NCBI GenBank assembly: GCA_030146285.1
Contig: JASLBZ010000044.1
Coordinates: forward strand, 1 to 15,906
Direction of reading: 5' to 3'
Origin: Neisseriaceae bacterium
GTDB taxonomy: Bacteria; Pseudomonadota; Gammaproteobacteria; Burkholderiales; Neisseriaceae
Length of the DNA: 15,906 nucleotides
The position numbers and the translations under genes were made by a program. The notes under the pieces are model-generated. The model saw only the letters and a program-made list of their open reading frames with translations, made no database searches and was not told the DNA's origin. Position 1 is the stretch's first letter. Every line of letters starts with the position of its first letter. Shown here piece after piece: positions 6,438 to 15,830 of this stretch.

Positions 6438-7355
6438 ATGTGGTTTAAACAACTGAGTTTTTATTTGCTCAATGCTGACAATATCCCAACATGTGAAGAA
6501 TTAAATCAAAAATTGGCAGAAGCTGAATTTGCACCTTGCCAAGGTTTGGATTGGTTTAGTGAGGGTTTTAACGCACCTTTAAGCCAACAGCCTGATGTAT
6601 TGGCCTTTGAAGCAGACAATACTTACCGTGTTACGCTGAAAAAAGAAGACAAAGTTTTGCCATCTACCGTGATTCGCGATATTTTGGATGAAAAAATTCA
6701 ACAAATCCAAGAAGCAGAAGCACGTACCGTGGGCCGCAAAGAAAAACAAGAATTAAAAGACATTGTGACAGATGACTTATTGCCACGCGCGTTCACCCGC
6801 TCAAGCAAAGTCGAAGCAATTTTGGACCGCAAACACCAATTTTTATTTATCAACCAATCTAACAGCAACAAAGCTGAAAATATTCTAAGCAAATTGCGTC
6901 AAGCTTTGGGTGGTTTAGAAGCGCGCCTACCGAATACCAAACAATCGCCTAGCGTGTTGATGACCGAATGGTTGGGACAAAAACATGGTTTGGGTGGTTT
7001 TGAGTTGGGCAGCGATTGCGAACTTAAAGGCGCTGGCGATGCTGCACCTGTGGTACGCGTTTCCAATCAAGATTTAACCGCCGACGAAGTTACCCAACAT
7101 TTGGACACAGGCAAAGTCGTGACACAAATGGGCCTAAATTGGCGCGACCAAATTTGCTTTGTTCTCACCCAAGACTTCACCATTAAACGCATTCAGTACT
7201 TGGACGTGATTCAAGAAGAAGCTGCCAATCATGGCGATGATGCCGCCAGTTTATTGATGGCATCACAAATTTTAATGTGCGAAGCTTTAGGCACCATGCT
7301 AACAGAACTAATTAGCCACTTAGGTGGTGTAGAAAACACAGGAAACAATCAATGA
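6438..7355 (+). CDS. rdgC: Recombination-associated protein RdgC
   Basis: RdgC is a ring-forming, nucleoid-associated DNA-binding protein that restrains RecA; in Neisseria it is needed for full pilin antigenic variation. The 305-residue product opens with [11 protein letters not shown] and shows family blocks: [13 protein letters not shown] at 69-81, [11 protein letters not shown] from 114, LMTEWLG near 174-180 and [16 protein letters not shown] from 203. Length matches E. coli RdgC. AAGGA lies ten bases before the ATG. Its TGA overlaps the start of dcd in ATGA, so the two are probably translated in a coupled way from the promoter at 6397-6405. No truncation is visible. Confidence 0.95.
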   Translation: MWFKQLSFYLLNADNIPTCEELNQKLAEAEFAPCQGLDWFSEGFNAPLSQQPDVLAFEADNTYRVTLKKEDKVLPSTVIRDILDEKIQQIQEAEARTVGRKEKQELKDIVTDDLLPRAFTRSSKVEAILDRKHQFLFINQSNSNKAENILSKLRQALGGLEARLPNTKQSPSVLMTEWLGQKHGLGGFELGSDCELKGAGDAAPVVRVSNQDLTADEVTQHLDTGKVVTQMGLNWRDQICFVLTQDFTIKRIQYLDVIQEEAANHGDDAASLLMASQILMCEALGTMLTELISHLGGVENTGNNQ

Positions 7356-7918
7356 GTATAAAATCGGATAAGTGGATTCGCAAAATGAGCGAAGAGCATG
7401 GCATGATTGAGCCATTTGAGCCGAACCAAGTGAAATACATTGATGATAAAAAAGTGATTTCATATGGCACATCGAGCTATGGCTACGATATTCGCTGCGC
7501 CCGTGAATTCAAAATCTTCACCAACATCAACAGCACCATCGTTGATCCAAAAAATTTCGATACCCGCAATTTTGTTGAGATTGAAGATGATTACTGCATT
7601 ATCCCACCGAACTCTTTTGCTTTGGCACGCACAGTTGAGTACTTTCGCATTCCGCGCAAAGTACTAACCGTATGCTTGGGTAAATCCACTTACGCACGCT
7701 GCGGTATTATTGTGAATGTCACGCCATTTGAACCAGAATGGGAAGGCTATGTGACTTTGGAGTTTTCAAACACCACACCACTACCTGCTAAAATTTATGC
7801 CGGTGAAGGTGTTGCCCAAGTCTTATTCTTTGAAAGTGACGAAGAATGCGATGTCTCTTATAAAGACCGCGAAGGCAAATACATGGGGCAAACTGGGGTG
7901 ACATTGCCCAAAGCTTAA
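7352..7918 (+). CDS. dcd: dCTP deaminase (dUTP-forming)
   Basis: Deaminates dCTP to dUTP, feeding dTMP synthesis in the cytoplasm. The 188-residue product shows the whole family core: GKSTYARCG at 110-118 with active-site Ser 112 and Arg 116, then [16 protein letters not shown] with the catalytic Glu 137, and [12 protein letters not shown] near 151-162. The length and wording of the sequence match, from memory, the 188-residue neisserial enzymes rather than the 193-residue E. coli one. AGGAAA precedes the ATG, which overlaps the rdgC stop by four bases. Only 20 bases separate the stop codon from the A-tract of the terminator whose centre is the palindrome axis. dCTP deaminases can also act in phage defence, but nothing here suggests that. 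Confidence 0.97.
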   Translation: MSIKSDKWIRKMSEEHGMIEPFEPNQVKYIDDKKVISYGTSSYGYDIRCAREFKIFTNINSTIVDPKNFDTRNFVEIEDDYCIIPPNSFALARTVEYFRIPRKVLTVCLGKSTYARCGIIVNVTPFEPEWEGYVTLEFSNTTPLPAKIYAGEGVAQVLFFESDEECDVSYKDREGKYMGQTGVTLPKA

Positions 7919-7921
7919 GCC

Positions 7922-7933
7922 AACAGGCTGCCT
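7922..7933 (-). repeat. Degenerate uptake-sequence-like 12-mer beside the dcd terminator
   Basis: AGGCAGCCTGTT on the minus strand matches the perfect 12-mer at 3033-3044 in 10 of 12 positions. Its mirror copy is at 7974-7985 on the plus strand. Confidence 0.4.
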
Positions 7934-7937
7934 ACAT

Positions 7938-7969
7938 AAAAAAACCTGCTTTTAAAAGCAGGTTTTTTT
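7938..7969. terminator. dcd terminator and axis of the window palindrome
   Basis: Seven A, CCTGC, four T, four A, GCAGG and seven T form a perfect 32-base self-complementary hairpin. A stem of this kind is an ordinary bidirectional intrinsic terminator and would exist even without the large inverted repeat. The axis of the 15.9-kb palindrome falls exactly between bases 7953 and 7954 in its middle. As drawn, it terminates both facing copies of dcd. Confidence 0.9.
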
Positions 7970-7973
7970 ATGT

Positions 7974-7985
7974 AGGCAGCCTGTT
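7974..7985 (+). repeat. Mirror copy of the degenerate uptake-like 12-mer
   Basis: AGGCAGCCTGTT, the right-arm counterpart of 7922-7933. If the palindrome is an artefact this site exists only once. Confidence 0.4.
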
Positions 7986-7988
7986 GGC

Positions 7989-8555
7989 TTAAGCTTTGGG
8001 CAATGTCACCCCAGTTTGCCCCATGTATTTGCCTTCGCGGTCTTTATAAGAGACATCGCATTCTTCGTCACTTTCAAAGAATAAGACTTGGGCAACACCT
8101 TCACCGGCATAAATTTTAGCAGGTAGTGGTGTGGTGTTTGAAAACTCCAAAGTCACATAGCCTTCCCATTCTGGTTCAAATGGCGTGACATTCACAATAA
8201 TACCGCAGCGTGCGTAAGTGGATTTACCCAAGCATACGGTTAGTACTTTGCGCGGAATGCGAAAGTACTCAACTGTGCGTGCCAAAGCAAAAGAGTTCGG
8301 TGGGATAATGCAGTAATCATCTTCAATCTCAACAAAATTGCGGGTATCGAAATTTTTTGGATCAACGATGGTGCTGTTGATGTTGGTGAAGATTTTGAAT
8401 TCACGGGCGCAGCGAATATCGTAGCCATAGCTCGATGTGCCATATGAAATCACTTTTTTATCATCAATGTATTTCACTTGGTTCGGCTCAAATGGCTCAA
8501 TCATGCCATGCTCTTCGCTCATTTTGCGAATCCACTTATCCGATTTTATACTCAT
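7989..8555 (-). CDS. dcd: dCTP deaminase, mirror copy
   Basis: Identical 188-residue copy of the left-arm dcd, facing it across a 70-base gap. All active-site residues (Ser 112, Arg 116, Glu 137) are kept, so the frame is intact. It overlaps the mirrored rdgC by four bases. Two intact identical dcd genes meeting tail to tail at one shared terminator would be unusual in a bacterial chromosome, and I take this copy as probably not independent. Confidence 0.9.
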   Translation of the reverse strand: MSIKSDKWIRKMSEEHGMIEPFEPNQVKYIDDKKVISYGTSSYGYDIRCAREFKIFTNINSTIVDPKNFDTRNFVEIEDDYCIIPPNSFALARTVEYFRIPRKVLTVCLGKSTYARCGIIVNVTPFEPEWEGYVTLEFSNTTPLPAKIYAGEGVAQVLFFESDEECDVSYKDREGKYMGQTGVTLPKA

Positions 8556-9469
8556 TGATTGTTTCCTGTGTTTTCTACACCACCTAAGTGGCTAATTAGT
8601 TCTGTTAGCATGGTGCCTAAAGCTTCGCACATTAAAATTTGTGATGCCATCAATAAACTGGCGGCATCATCGCCATGATTGGCAGCTTCTTCTTGAATCA
8701 CGTCCAAGTACTGAATGCGTTTAATGGTGAAGTCTTGGGTGAGAACAAAGCAAATTTGGTCGCGCCAATTTAGGCCCATTTGTGTCACGACTTTGCCTGT
8801 GTCCAAATGTTGGGTAACTTCGTCGGCGGTTAAATCTTGATTGGAAACGCGTACCACAGGTGCAGCATCGCCAGCGCCTTTAAGTTCGCAATCGCTGCCC
8901 AACTCAAAACCACCCAAACCATGTTTTTGTCCCAACCATTCGGTCATCAACACGCTAGGCGATTGTTTGGTATTCGGTAGGCGCGCTTCTAAACCACCCA
9001 AAGCTTGACGCAATTTGCTTAGAATATTTTCAGCTTTGTTGCTGTTAGATTGGTTGATAAATAAAAATTGGTGTTTGCGGTCCAAAATTGCTTCGACTTT
9101 GCTTGAGCGGGTGAACGCGCGTGGCAATAAGTCATCTGTCACAATGTCTTTTAATTCTTGTTTTTCTTTGCGGCCCACGGTACGTGCTTCTGCTTCTTGG
9201 ATTTGTTGAATTTTTTCATCCAAAATATCGCGAATCACGGTAGATGGCAAAACTTTGTCTTCTTTTTTCAGCGTAACACGGTAAGTATTGTCTGCTTCAA
9301 AGGCCAATACATCAGGCTGTTGGCTTAAAGGTGCGTTAAAACCCTCACTAAACCAATCCAAACCTTGGCAAGGTGCAAATTCAGCTTCTGCCAATTTTTG
9401 ATTTAATTCTTCACATGTTGGGATATTGTCAGCATTGAGCAAATAAAAACTCAGTTGTTTAAACCACAT
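8552..9469 (-). CDS. rdgC: Recombination-associated protein RdgC, mirror copy
   Basis: Identical 305-residue RdgC on the minus strand, with the same AAGGA ribosome site and the same coupled overlap with dcd. No synonymous changes relative to the left-arm gene were seen, which argues against two anciently separate copies. Confidence 0.9.
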   Translation of the reverse strand: MWFKQLSFYLLNADNIPTCEELNQKLAEAEFAPCQGLDWFSEGFNAPLSQQPDVLAFEADNTYRVTLKKEDKVLPSTVIRDILDEKIQQIQEAEARTVGRKEKQELKDIVTDDLLPRAFTRSSKVEAILDRKHQFLFINQSNSNKAENILSKLRQALGGLEARLPNTKQSPSVLMTEWLGQKHGLGGFELGSDCELKGAGDAAPVVRVSNQDLTADEVTQHLDTGKVVTQMGLNWRDQICFVLTQDFTIKRIQYLDVIQEEAANHGDDAASLLMASQILMCEALGTMLTELISHLGGVENTGNNQ

Positions 9470-9501
9470 ATTGATGCCATCCTTGGTATTGATTGGGCGG
9501 T

Positions 9502-9510
9502 ATTATAGCA
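9502..9510 (-). promoter_or_regulatory. Mirror copy of the rdgC-dcd extended -10
   Basis: TGCTATAAT on the minus strand, 33 bases upstream of the mirrored rdgC start. Confidence 0.6.
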
Positions 9511-9578
9511 TTGACTAATCGAGGCAAGGCTTAAATATTTTACTAACAGCAGATAAAAGTTACAGCGTATGGCGCATA

Positions 9579-10049
9579 TTATAAATAGATGCCACAGCAT
9601 TTTTTGAATTTTTTACCATTGCCACAAATGCATTCATCATTTCGATTGACACTCATTTTGACAGTGGGGTCAATAAAATACCAAGTGTCTTGGTTTGTGA
9701 CAAAATAAGATTGCTCTTGGTGCTGGCAATTTTCGCCTGCCTCTTGCCAATGTGCTACAAAGCTGACCGTGGCATGTTTAGGTGGCAATGATTCAAAAGA
9801 GAGTATTTCCAATCCCAGCCAAGTGCTGTTCTCACTCCACGCGCGTATGCCATCAATGTCCAACAAGGTTTGTTGGCTAGGTAGTGTGGTTGCCACCAAA
9901 TAATCAACATCGTGTACAACATAGGCGCTGTAGCGAGAGCGCATTAATTCTTCTGCGGTTTGGGCGTGTCGGCTGCCATTGTGCAGGGTATGGCAGCAGT
10001 CAAGGTAAGTTTGGTTTGATTGGCAAGGGCATAATCTGGTGTCTGTCAT
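9579..10049 (-). CDS. YchJ-family SEC-C protein, mirror copy
   Basis: Identical 156-residue product with both CxC-x8-CC motifs intact. The same start choice applies (10049; alternative at 10073). It is divergent from the mirrored TetR gene. Confidence 0.85.
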   Translation of the reverse strand: MTDTRLCPCQSNQTYLDCCHTLHNGSRHAQTAEELMRSRYSAYVVHDVDYLVATTLPSQQTLLDIDGIRAWSENSTWLGLEILSFESLPPKHATVSFVAHWQEAGENCQHQEQSYFVTNQDTWYFIDPTVKMSVNRNDECICGNGKKFKKCCGIYL

Positions 10050-10107
10050 GGTATCTTTAAATTTTAAATTCATTATGGTGGATTTTAAACATTTTTTCTG
10101 CTGCTAT

Positions 10108-10142
10108 GGTAGTTTGTTTTGTGTGAAAGGTAGTATGATATC
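10108..10142. promoter_or_regulatory. Mirror copy of the candidate TetR/YchJ operator region
   Basis: The same GATATC and the same two 21-bp-spaced repeats, here reading GGTAGT on the plus strand. Confidence 0.22.
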
Positions 10143-10246
10143 CTATAACATCTTATTGTGATTTGTGACTAATTGTTCAAAAACAAAACCAGTTAAGGTT
10201 TCGATGGGTATTGGCTAAGAATTTTAATTAAAGTAAGGTATTGAAT

Positions 10247-10870
10247 ATGGTAATCATGCTGAGTACACCAAAAGGAAAAAAAAGGGCACAGGTCATTATT
10301 AAAGCAGCTCAAACCGCTTTTTTAAAATATGGTTATGAAGCCACAACTGTTGCGATTATCAACAATTTGTCCGGCGGTTCAAAATCCAGCATTTATGATA
10401 TTTTTGGTAACAAAGAGGGCTTGTTTAAAGCGGTTGTTGAAAATATTGTTATGAATATTTTGACGGATTTGGAGGCAGATTTACCCGAGTGCTGTTTGGA
10501 AAAAGCGTTGGAGCAATTTGGTTATATGTATTACAAAGTAATACTGTCAAAAAATGCTATTGACTCTTACCGCCTAGCCATTGCAGAGTCCAAAAAACAT
10601 CCTGAAGTTGGAGAAATGGTTTACCAGTTCGGAATGCAACGCAGTTATCGCTTCTTAGTCGAGCGCTTAAGCATGCATCCTGATTTACAAGGTTTGGCAG
10701 ACAGTGTAGTCGAGGCCATTGTCAACCAATTTATTGCCAGTTTGCGTGGGCAGTTGTTTTTGAAAACCATATTGTTAAATGACATTGTATCAGCTGATGC
10801 AAAAGATAAGGCCATCAAAGAGGCCATTGATTTCACTATGGCTTATGTTAATTTCTTGCGAAAAGCCTGA
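10247..10870 (+). CDS. TetR/AcrR family regulator, mirror copy
   Basis: Identical 207-residue regulator. On this strand the start evidence is easy to read: AAGG at 10235-10238 is 8 bases before ATG 10247, 2 bases before TTG 10241 and 17 before ATG 10256. Confidence 0.85.
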   Translation: MVIMLSTPKGKKRAQVIIKAAQTAFLKYGYEATTVAIINNLSGGSKSSIYDIFGNKEGLFKAVVENIVMNILTDLEADLPECCLEKALEQFGYMYYKVILSKNAIDSYRLAIAESKKHPEVGEMVYQFGMQRSYRFLVERLSMHPDLQGLADSVVEAIVNQFIASLRGQLFLKTILLNDIVSADAKDKAIKEAIDFTMAYVNFLRKA

Positions 10871-10877
10871 TTCTATT

Positions 10878-10967
10878 GCTTTTCAAAAAGCTGGGAGCGC
10901 GCTGCTGAAACCTGTTCGATTACAAACTTGCAGCTGGGTTTGCAATCGAAGAGGCTGGTGAGCCAGC
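10878..10967. other. Mirror copy of the hairpin-rich convergent gap
   Basis: Contains the same four dyads, including the 13-bp stem at 10915-10927 with 10938-10950. Confidence 0.5.
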
Positions 10968-10983
10968 GCCATTTCTTGGATGA

Positions 10984-11739
10984 TTAGTTCATCTTTTTAA
11001 TTCTCTCTACCTTATAATAGGTTCCGACTGCATTGACGTTGTGACCAAAACCGCAGTTATAACCTTCACCTTCTTGGGTGACCTTCACAAACTGGCCTTG
11101 CTTGGGGTCAGCTTCAAATGCCAAATTAATACGGCATTGTTCATATTGATAATGTGCTTGGGTTTTATTCAATGGCATATTGATATCAAACTGTCCCATA
11201 TTCGGGCCATAAATCAAACTTCGCAAACCCATATAAACACCACTGAAACTCACATCATATTGTTTGGTTTTTTTGTTTTTATCCACGGTAATGTAATTCC
11301 ATTGACCAAAGCCAGAATAGTCTACATAGTCGCCACTTAAATCTTTGGTGATGGTTGGGGTTGGTAGTTGGCTTAAATTAAACAGGCTGGTTTTGGATTC
11401 TGGGCTTAACTTAAACCATGCACGTGCCCACAAAGGATGGTTTAACTTTGCATGGGTTAGGCCAACATTGTTTTGGCTAATAGCAATGTCATTGTCTGTA
11501 ATGCGAGTCGTATCTTGTTCTTGATTGTAAGCACAAAAAGGCAGCCATGCGGCTTGGTACTCAAACTGTTCTAAAGCTTTGGAATAGTGTTTTTTATCAT
11601 AATAATCCCGACCCATTTTGCCGTATTGTGGCGTTTTTTGACAAGCTTGTGCTATCTCTTTTTCAACCGAATCTTGCGCATGGCTCAGAGGGCTGATGAA
11701 CAGTGTCAAAAAGAAAGTGGCTAGAGTGGATTTTCCCAT
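10984..11739 (-). CDS. Secreted protein of unknown function, mirror copy
   Basis: Identical 251-residue protein with the same signal peptide, TPR-like segment and four cysteines. It is divergent from the mirrored ppsR. Confidence 0.78.
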   Translation of the reverse strand: MGKSTLATFFLTLFISPLSHAQDSVEKEIAQACQKTPQYGKMGRDYYDKKHYSKALEQFEYQAAWLPFCAYNQEQDTTRITDNDIAISQNNVGLTHAKLNHPLWARAWFKLSPESKTSLFNLSQLPTPTITKDLSGDYVDYSGFGQWNYITVDKNKKTKQYDVSFSGVYMGLRSLIYGPNMGQFDINMPLNKTQAHYQYEQCRINLAFEADPKQGQFVKVTQEGEGYNCGFGHNVNAVGTYYKVERIKKMN

Positions 11740-11812
11740 AGTTATTGTCCTTAAATAGGCAAAAGTGGTGTGGTTTTGTTGGATTTGTCGTTATCCAATG
11801 CCGCATGCAGAC

Positions 11813-11821
11813 ATTGTAACA
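11813..11821 (-). promoter_or_regulatory. Mirror copy of the secreted-protein extended -10
   Basis: TGTTACAAT on the minus strand upstream of the mirrored secreted protein gene. Confidence 0.38.
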
Positions 11822-11896
11822 AACTGGTGTTTGAGCATGATAATAGAATGTTTTGTGGGGGGTAAGGTCAGGTGAGTACCAGTAGTGAGTCTGATT

Positions 11897-11906
11897 AACC
11901 TAGGTT
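11897..11906. promoter_or_regulatory. Mirror copy of the AACCTAGGTT palindrome
   Basis: Same self-complementary 10-mer in the mirrored divergent region. Confidence 0.22.
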
Positions 11907-11972
11907 TACATCAAAATAAGCCCATTAAAATGAATGGATGGCTTGAAGTCAAAAACAAGCCGGCGCAATTAA

Positions 11973-11981
11973 TGGTATATT
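11973..11981 (+). promoter_or_regulatory. Mirror copy of the ppsR extended -10
   Basis: TGGTATATT upstream of the mirrored ppsR at 12022. Confidence 0.42.
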
Positions 11982-12021
11982 GTGATTTTACATCCAAACG
12001 AATACAAGCATTGGAAAACAC

Positions 12022-12843
12022 ATGAATGAAAATCGCTCAGCCTTTGTTGTTTCTGATCGAACCGGTATTACTTCTGAAAGCATGGGAGAGGCCTTATTAA
12101 ATCAGTTTAATCACATTCAATTCAAACGCAGCGTGCATCCTTTTATTGATACCACAGAAAAAGCGCATGAGATGGTCGAAATCATCAACGAAGCTGCGCA
12201 CTCAGGACAGGTTCGTCCGATTGTGTTTTCCAGTATTGTGAATGAAGAAATCCGCCAAATTATCAAAACCAGTAAAGGTTTGCATTTGGATTTTTTTGAT
12301 GCCTTTGTGGGTATTTTAGAGCAAGAGCTGGGCACTTCTGCCAGCCATTTGGTGGGCAATATTCATGGTATACAAGATACCGATCGCTATGATGCCCGCA
12401 TGGAAGCAGTGAATTTTAGTTTAAACCACGACGATGGCATTACCGATAAGGAATTGCAAAAAGCCGATATTATTTTGGTCGGTGTGTCTCGTTCTGGCAA
12501 AACGCCAACTTGTTTGTATCTTGCTTTGCAATACGGCATACGCGCAGCGAATTATCCATTAACCCCAGATGATTTGTGTAGCACTGATTTGCCACGCATG
12601 TTAAAACCGTTTCGCAAAAAATTGTTTGGTCTAACCATCGACTCTGATCGCTTGCATCACATTCGTACTGAGCGCAGACCCGATTCAACTTATGCCAGTC
12701 TTAGCAATTGCCGCAGTGAAATTCGCGATGCTGAAGAAATGTTCCGCCAGTACAATATTCCGTACATGAGCACAACACACAAATCAGTAGAAGAGTTGGC
12801 TGCCAATATTTTGCAAAAAACAGGCATTAGTCGCCGTTTTTAA
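12022..12843 (+). CDS. ppsR: PEP synthase regulatory protein PpsR, mirror copy
   Basis: Identical 273-residue kinase/pyrophosphorylase with the P-loop GVSRSGKT intact. It leads the mirrored ppsR-proC pair. Confidence 0.92.
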   Translation: MNENRSAFVVSDRTGITSESMGEALLNQFNHIQFKRSVHPFIDTTEKAHEMVEIINEAAHSGQVRPIVFSSIVNEEIRQIIKTSKGLHLDFFDAFVGILEQELGTSASHLVGNIHGIQDTDRYDARMEAVNFSLNHDDGITDKELQKADIILVGVSRSGKTPTCLYLALQYGIRAANYPLTPDDLCSTDLPRMLKPFRKKLFGLTIDSDRLHHIRTERRPDSTYASLSNCRSEIRDAEEMFRQYNIPYMSTTHKSVEELAANILQKTGISRRF

Positions 12844-12862
12844 ATAGGGTGGCGATCAATAC

Positions 12863-12882
12863 AGGCAGCCTGAAAAGGCTGC
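12863..12882 (+). repeat. Mirror copy of the uptake-sequence inverted pair
   Basis: AGGCAGCCTGAA at 12863-12874 and the partial inverted partner ending at 12882, between mirrored ppsR and proC. This strand shows the 12-mer directly. Confidence 0.78.
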
Positions 12883-12951
12883 TTATTTCTTGTTATGGCC
12901 ATCAAGATGTTTGCCAATACAATTGACAACACAATACAAAGGATAAAAAAC

Positions 12952-13773
12952 ATGAATCAACGCAAGATTGCTTTTATTGGGGCGGGCAATATGGCCGGTG
13001 CCATTGTCTCGGGCTTGGTGAAAAATGGCTACCCAGCAGATTTGATTACCGTCACCGCACCTAGCAGTCAAAATCGCGATGCTTTGGCAACAAGCTTGGG
13101 TGTGATTAGCAGTGGCGATAATATTGCAGCGGCTAATGCAGCCGATGTGGTGGTATTGTCGGTTAAGCCGCAATTGATGCAGGCGGTGTGCGAGGCTCTA
13201 AAAGGGCATGTAAATTTTGAGAACAAACTGGTGTTAACCATTGCCGCAGGGATTGTAAGCGAACGCTATAACGATTATTTGGATTGCGCTGTGAATTTAA
13301 TTCGCATTATGCCCAATACCCCGTCGCTGGTGGGTGAAGGTGTGGCAGGGTTATTTGCAACGAGCAATGTCTCAGAACAAGACAAAGACTACGCCAGTGC
13401 ATTAATGCAAGCGGTGGGTCAGGTGGCATGGGTAGAAAAAGAAGCTCAGATTAACGATATTATTGCCGTCACTGGCAGCTCACCTGCCTATTTTTTCTTG
13501 TTTATGCAAGCCATGCAGCAAAAAGCAGAAGATTTGGGTTTTGATGCAGCAACAGCTAGATCTTTGGTGTTACAGGCTGCCAAAGGCGCAGCCGCATTGG
13601 CCGCGGTTGACAACGACATGGCTTTTGCAACTTTGCGTGAAAATGTGACCTCAAAAGGCGGCACAACCGCAGCGGCTTTGAATGTTTTTGCCGAGCACCA
13701 ATTAGAAGACACTGTTGCGCTTGCCATGCAAGCCGCCATTCATCGGGCTGATGAGATGCAAAAACTGTTTTGA
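12952..13773 (+). CDS. proC: Pyrroline-5-carboxylate reductase, mirror copy
   Basis: Identical 273-residue ProC. The AAAGGA before the ATG at 12952 supports this start over an upstream in-frame ATG at 12895. Confidence 0.92.
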   Translation: MNQRKIAFIGAGNMAGAIVSGLVKNGYPADLITVTAPSSQNRDALATSLGVISSGDNIAAANAADVVVLSVKPQLMQAVCEALKGHVNFENKLVLTIAAGIVSERYNDYLDCAVNLIRIMPNTPSLVGEGVAGLFATSNVSEQDKDYASALMQAVGQVAWVEKEAQINDIIAVTGSSPAYFFLFMQAMQQKAEDLGFDAATARSLVLQAAKGAAALAAVDNDMAFATLRENVTSKGGTTAAALNVFAEHQLEDTVALAMQAAIHRADEMQKLF

Positions 13774-13881
13774 TTGTTCATACTTGCCGTGTGCTTTTAA
13801 AGTTAAAAACACATGGTCAATAATGGTTAAGGCATCTTAACGTGTTATTGGGATAATCTTCTTTTGGGTGATTGCTCACTT

Positions 13882-13926
13882 AAAAACCAACAGCCGTTAA
13901 CAGGTGACTAACGGCTGTTGGTTTTT
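13882..13926. terminator. Mirror copy of the proC/dehydrogenase terminator
   Basis: The same perfect 13-bp stem with flanking A and T runs, between the converging mirrored genes. Confidence 0.88.
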
Positions 13927-13943
13927 TGCCAGTGGCTATGCCA

Positions 13944-15314
13944 TTATTTTTGCCAGTAGGTTTTGACATTCACAAATTCATACAAGCCAAACTCAGACAA
14001 TTCACGACCAAAGCCAGAAGCCTTGACCCCACCAAAAGGCAGGCGCAAATCACTGCTGGTGTGGCGGTTGATAAAAACGCTACCGACATTCAAATCGCTT
14101 GCCAATTGCCAAGCAGTTTGAACATCTGCACTGTAAATCGCAGCGCCCAAGCCAAAAGGATTGTCATTGGCCAAAGCAATGGCATCGGCAGCATCTTTGG
14201 CATGCAATAGGCTCACCACTGGGCCGAAAACCTCTTCGCGGTACATGCGGCAGTTTGGATTGACCTTATCCAGTACCGTGGCTGGGTAGAAGTGACTATT
14301 GGCATCTGGCAATGTGCCGCCCAATAAGCACACCGCACCATTGGCGATGGCATCCAAAACTTGTTCATGTGCTTTGTTGCGAACAGCCAGTGTGTGTAAT
14401 GGTGCTAACGTGGTTTCAGGCTGCATGGGGTTGCCCATGTGTAAGTTTTGGCATTCTTGTAAAAAGGCAGTTTTAAAGGCTTCAAACACGCTTTCTTCAA
14501 CGATAATGCGTTTAGCAGCATTGCATGATTGTCCTGCATCACGAAAGCGTGAATGGCATGCATCTTTGGCAGCTTGCTCAATGTCAGCATCTTTTAATAC
14601 GATAAACGCATTGCTGCCACCCAGTTCTAGCACCGATTTTTTCAAATGTTTGCCTGCCAAACTGGCCAAATGCTGGCCTGTTTGGGTTGAGCCCGTAAAT
14701 GCCATGGCGTCGCTTAAGGCAATGGCAGCTTCGGTATCTTCATTGGCCAAATAAACAGCAATAAAGGGTAAGTCCTCGGTGATTTTGAATAGGGCTTCGG
14801 TGACACGCACCACGCTTGGCGCAGGCTTTACCACACAGGCATTGCCAGCACACAGGGCAGGAATGGCAAAGCGAATCAATTGCCAAATGGGGTAATTCCA
14901 AGGCATCACAGCCAAGACAATGCCCAAAGGTTCAAAGCGCACTTGGCTTAGGCTGGCTTGGGTTGCAATGGTTTTTTTGTCCAGCAATTCAGGTGCCAAA
15001 CGACTGTAGTATTGGATTAACTCTATTGATTTGTCCAATTCTGCATGGCATTCACGCAAGCAGCGACCCACTTCTTCGCAGACCATTTGCGCCAAAGCAT
15101 CTTTATGACGAGCCAAACGCTCTGCAAACAATTGCAGTTGAGCGGTGCGGTCAGTAACCTTTAAACTGGCCCAGTCCTTTTGTGTTTGGCGCAATTGCTG
15201 CATCTTATTTTGTAACGTCGGCAGGGCATCTATTGGCCTTTGGTACAAGGTTTCTCCAGTGTAGGCGTTGTTACTTTGGTAGAGCATGGCTGATTTATTA
15301 TTTAATGTATTCAT
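13944..15314 (-). CDS. Sad/YneI-like aldehyde dehydrogenase, mirror copy
   Basis: Identical 456-residue enzyme with Asn 140, Lys 163, Glu 230 and Cys 264 present. Confidence 0.88.
   Translation of the reverse strand: MNTLNNKSAMLYQSNNAYTGETLYQRPIDALPTLQNKMQQLRQTQKDWASLKVTDRTAQLQLFAERLARHKDALAQMVCEEVGRCLRECHAELDKSIELIQYYSRLAPELLDKKTIATQASLSQVRFEPLGIVLAVMPWNYPIWQLIRFAIPALCAGNACVVKPAPSVVRVTEALFKITEDLPFIAVYLANEDTEAAIALSDAMAFTGSTQTGQHLASLAGKHLKKSVLELGGSNAFIVLKDADIEQAAKDACHSRFRDAGQSCNAAKRIIVEESVFEAFKTAFLQECQNLHMGNPMQPETTLAPLHTLAVRNKAHEQVLDAIANGAVCLLGGTLPDANSHFYPATVLDKVNPNCRMYREEVFGPVVSLLHAKDAADAIALANDNPFGLGAAIYSADVQTAWQLASDLNVGSVFINRHTSSDLRLPFGGVKASGFGRELSEFGLYEFVNVKTYWQK
14415..14426 (-). repeat. 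Mirror copy of the near-match uptake sequence in the dehydrogenase gene
   Basis: ATGCAGCCTGAA on the minus strand, one mismatch from the perfect 12-mer. Confidence 0.38.
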
Positions 15315-15722
15315 GTCGTGAGTGTGAGTTAAAAATAGAAAATAAATTAGTACACATACATGAGAGTATCGTAAAAATGCCCAAGAGTGGGTACTTTCGG
15401 ATGCAAAGATTGATATTTTTGATTTTATTTTTTATAAATTGTATTTTGAATACCATTCTATTTGCATATTTTGTATTGAAAACAAAACATTATCATGGCT
15501 GTTTAATGATATTAGTACTATGATTTATAGGCCAATAGTGGTATTTTAAATCAGGATTTCACCTTCGTATTTGAATGAAAGTGCTTAATTAATAGGCACT
15601 TGCTTTCATTTGTGAATATATGTAAAGTTACACGAAACATGAAAACAGCAGGATTATCGACTATCGAAGCTGCTTGTTTTGCATTAAATATTAAAAATAT
15701 TGCCTTGGCGCTGGGTCTGCTT

Positions 15723-15743
15723 GTCATATTTTCGTAATATGAC
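15723..15743. promoter_or_regulatory. Mirror copy of the dyad upstream of the ppsA promoter
   Basis: GTCATATT and AATATGAC around TTCGT, ending 10 bp before the -35. Confidence 0.42.
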
Positions 15744-15753
15744 TTAAAAGTGC

Positions 15754-15782
15754 ATGACACAAAACCGTTGAGGCGATAAAAT
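15754..15782 (+). promoter_or_regulatory. Mirror copy of the ppsA promoter
   Basis: ATGACA at 15754-15759 and TAAAAT at 15777-15782 with a 17-bp spacer. Confidence 0.58.
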
Positions 15783-15830
15783 ACTACGGATTTTTACTAG
15801 TTTTTTATTTAACGACTTGGATACTGAAAA

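Larger units (their letters stand above)
1..7953. repeat. Left arm of a window-long perfect inverted repeat
   Basis: This arm is the exact reverse complement of 7954-15906. All gene coordinates in the two arms sum to 15907, the encoded proteins are identical, and intergenic stretches that I compared (the ends, the terminators and the promoter regions) also mirror without a mismatch. There is no spacer between the arms. Spacerless palindromes of this size are normally unstable in bacteria, so I infer an assembly or library fold-back more readily than a real duplication. The two copies should not be counted as independent genes until this is settled. Confidence 0.97.
15315..15830. other. Mirror copy of the 516-base ppsA/dehydrogenase divergent region
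   Basis: AT-rich, with no supported gene. It holds the mirrored ppsA promoter, the dyad and the bulged hairpin at about 15573-15610. Confidence 0.58.

Noticed and set aside
7352..7918. dCTP deaminase as an antiphage nucleotide-depletion gene
   Set aside because: It sits in a housekeeping operon with rdgC, closely resembles the ordinary neisserial enzyme, and has no defence neighbours.
7938..7969. Hairpin telomere of a linear replicon read through from both strands
   Set aside because: It would explain the perfect symmetry, but no telomere resolvase is present, linear replicons are not known to me in this family, and the sequence is an ordinary dcd terminator. It stays a remote alternative.
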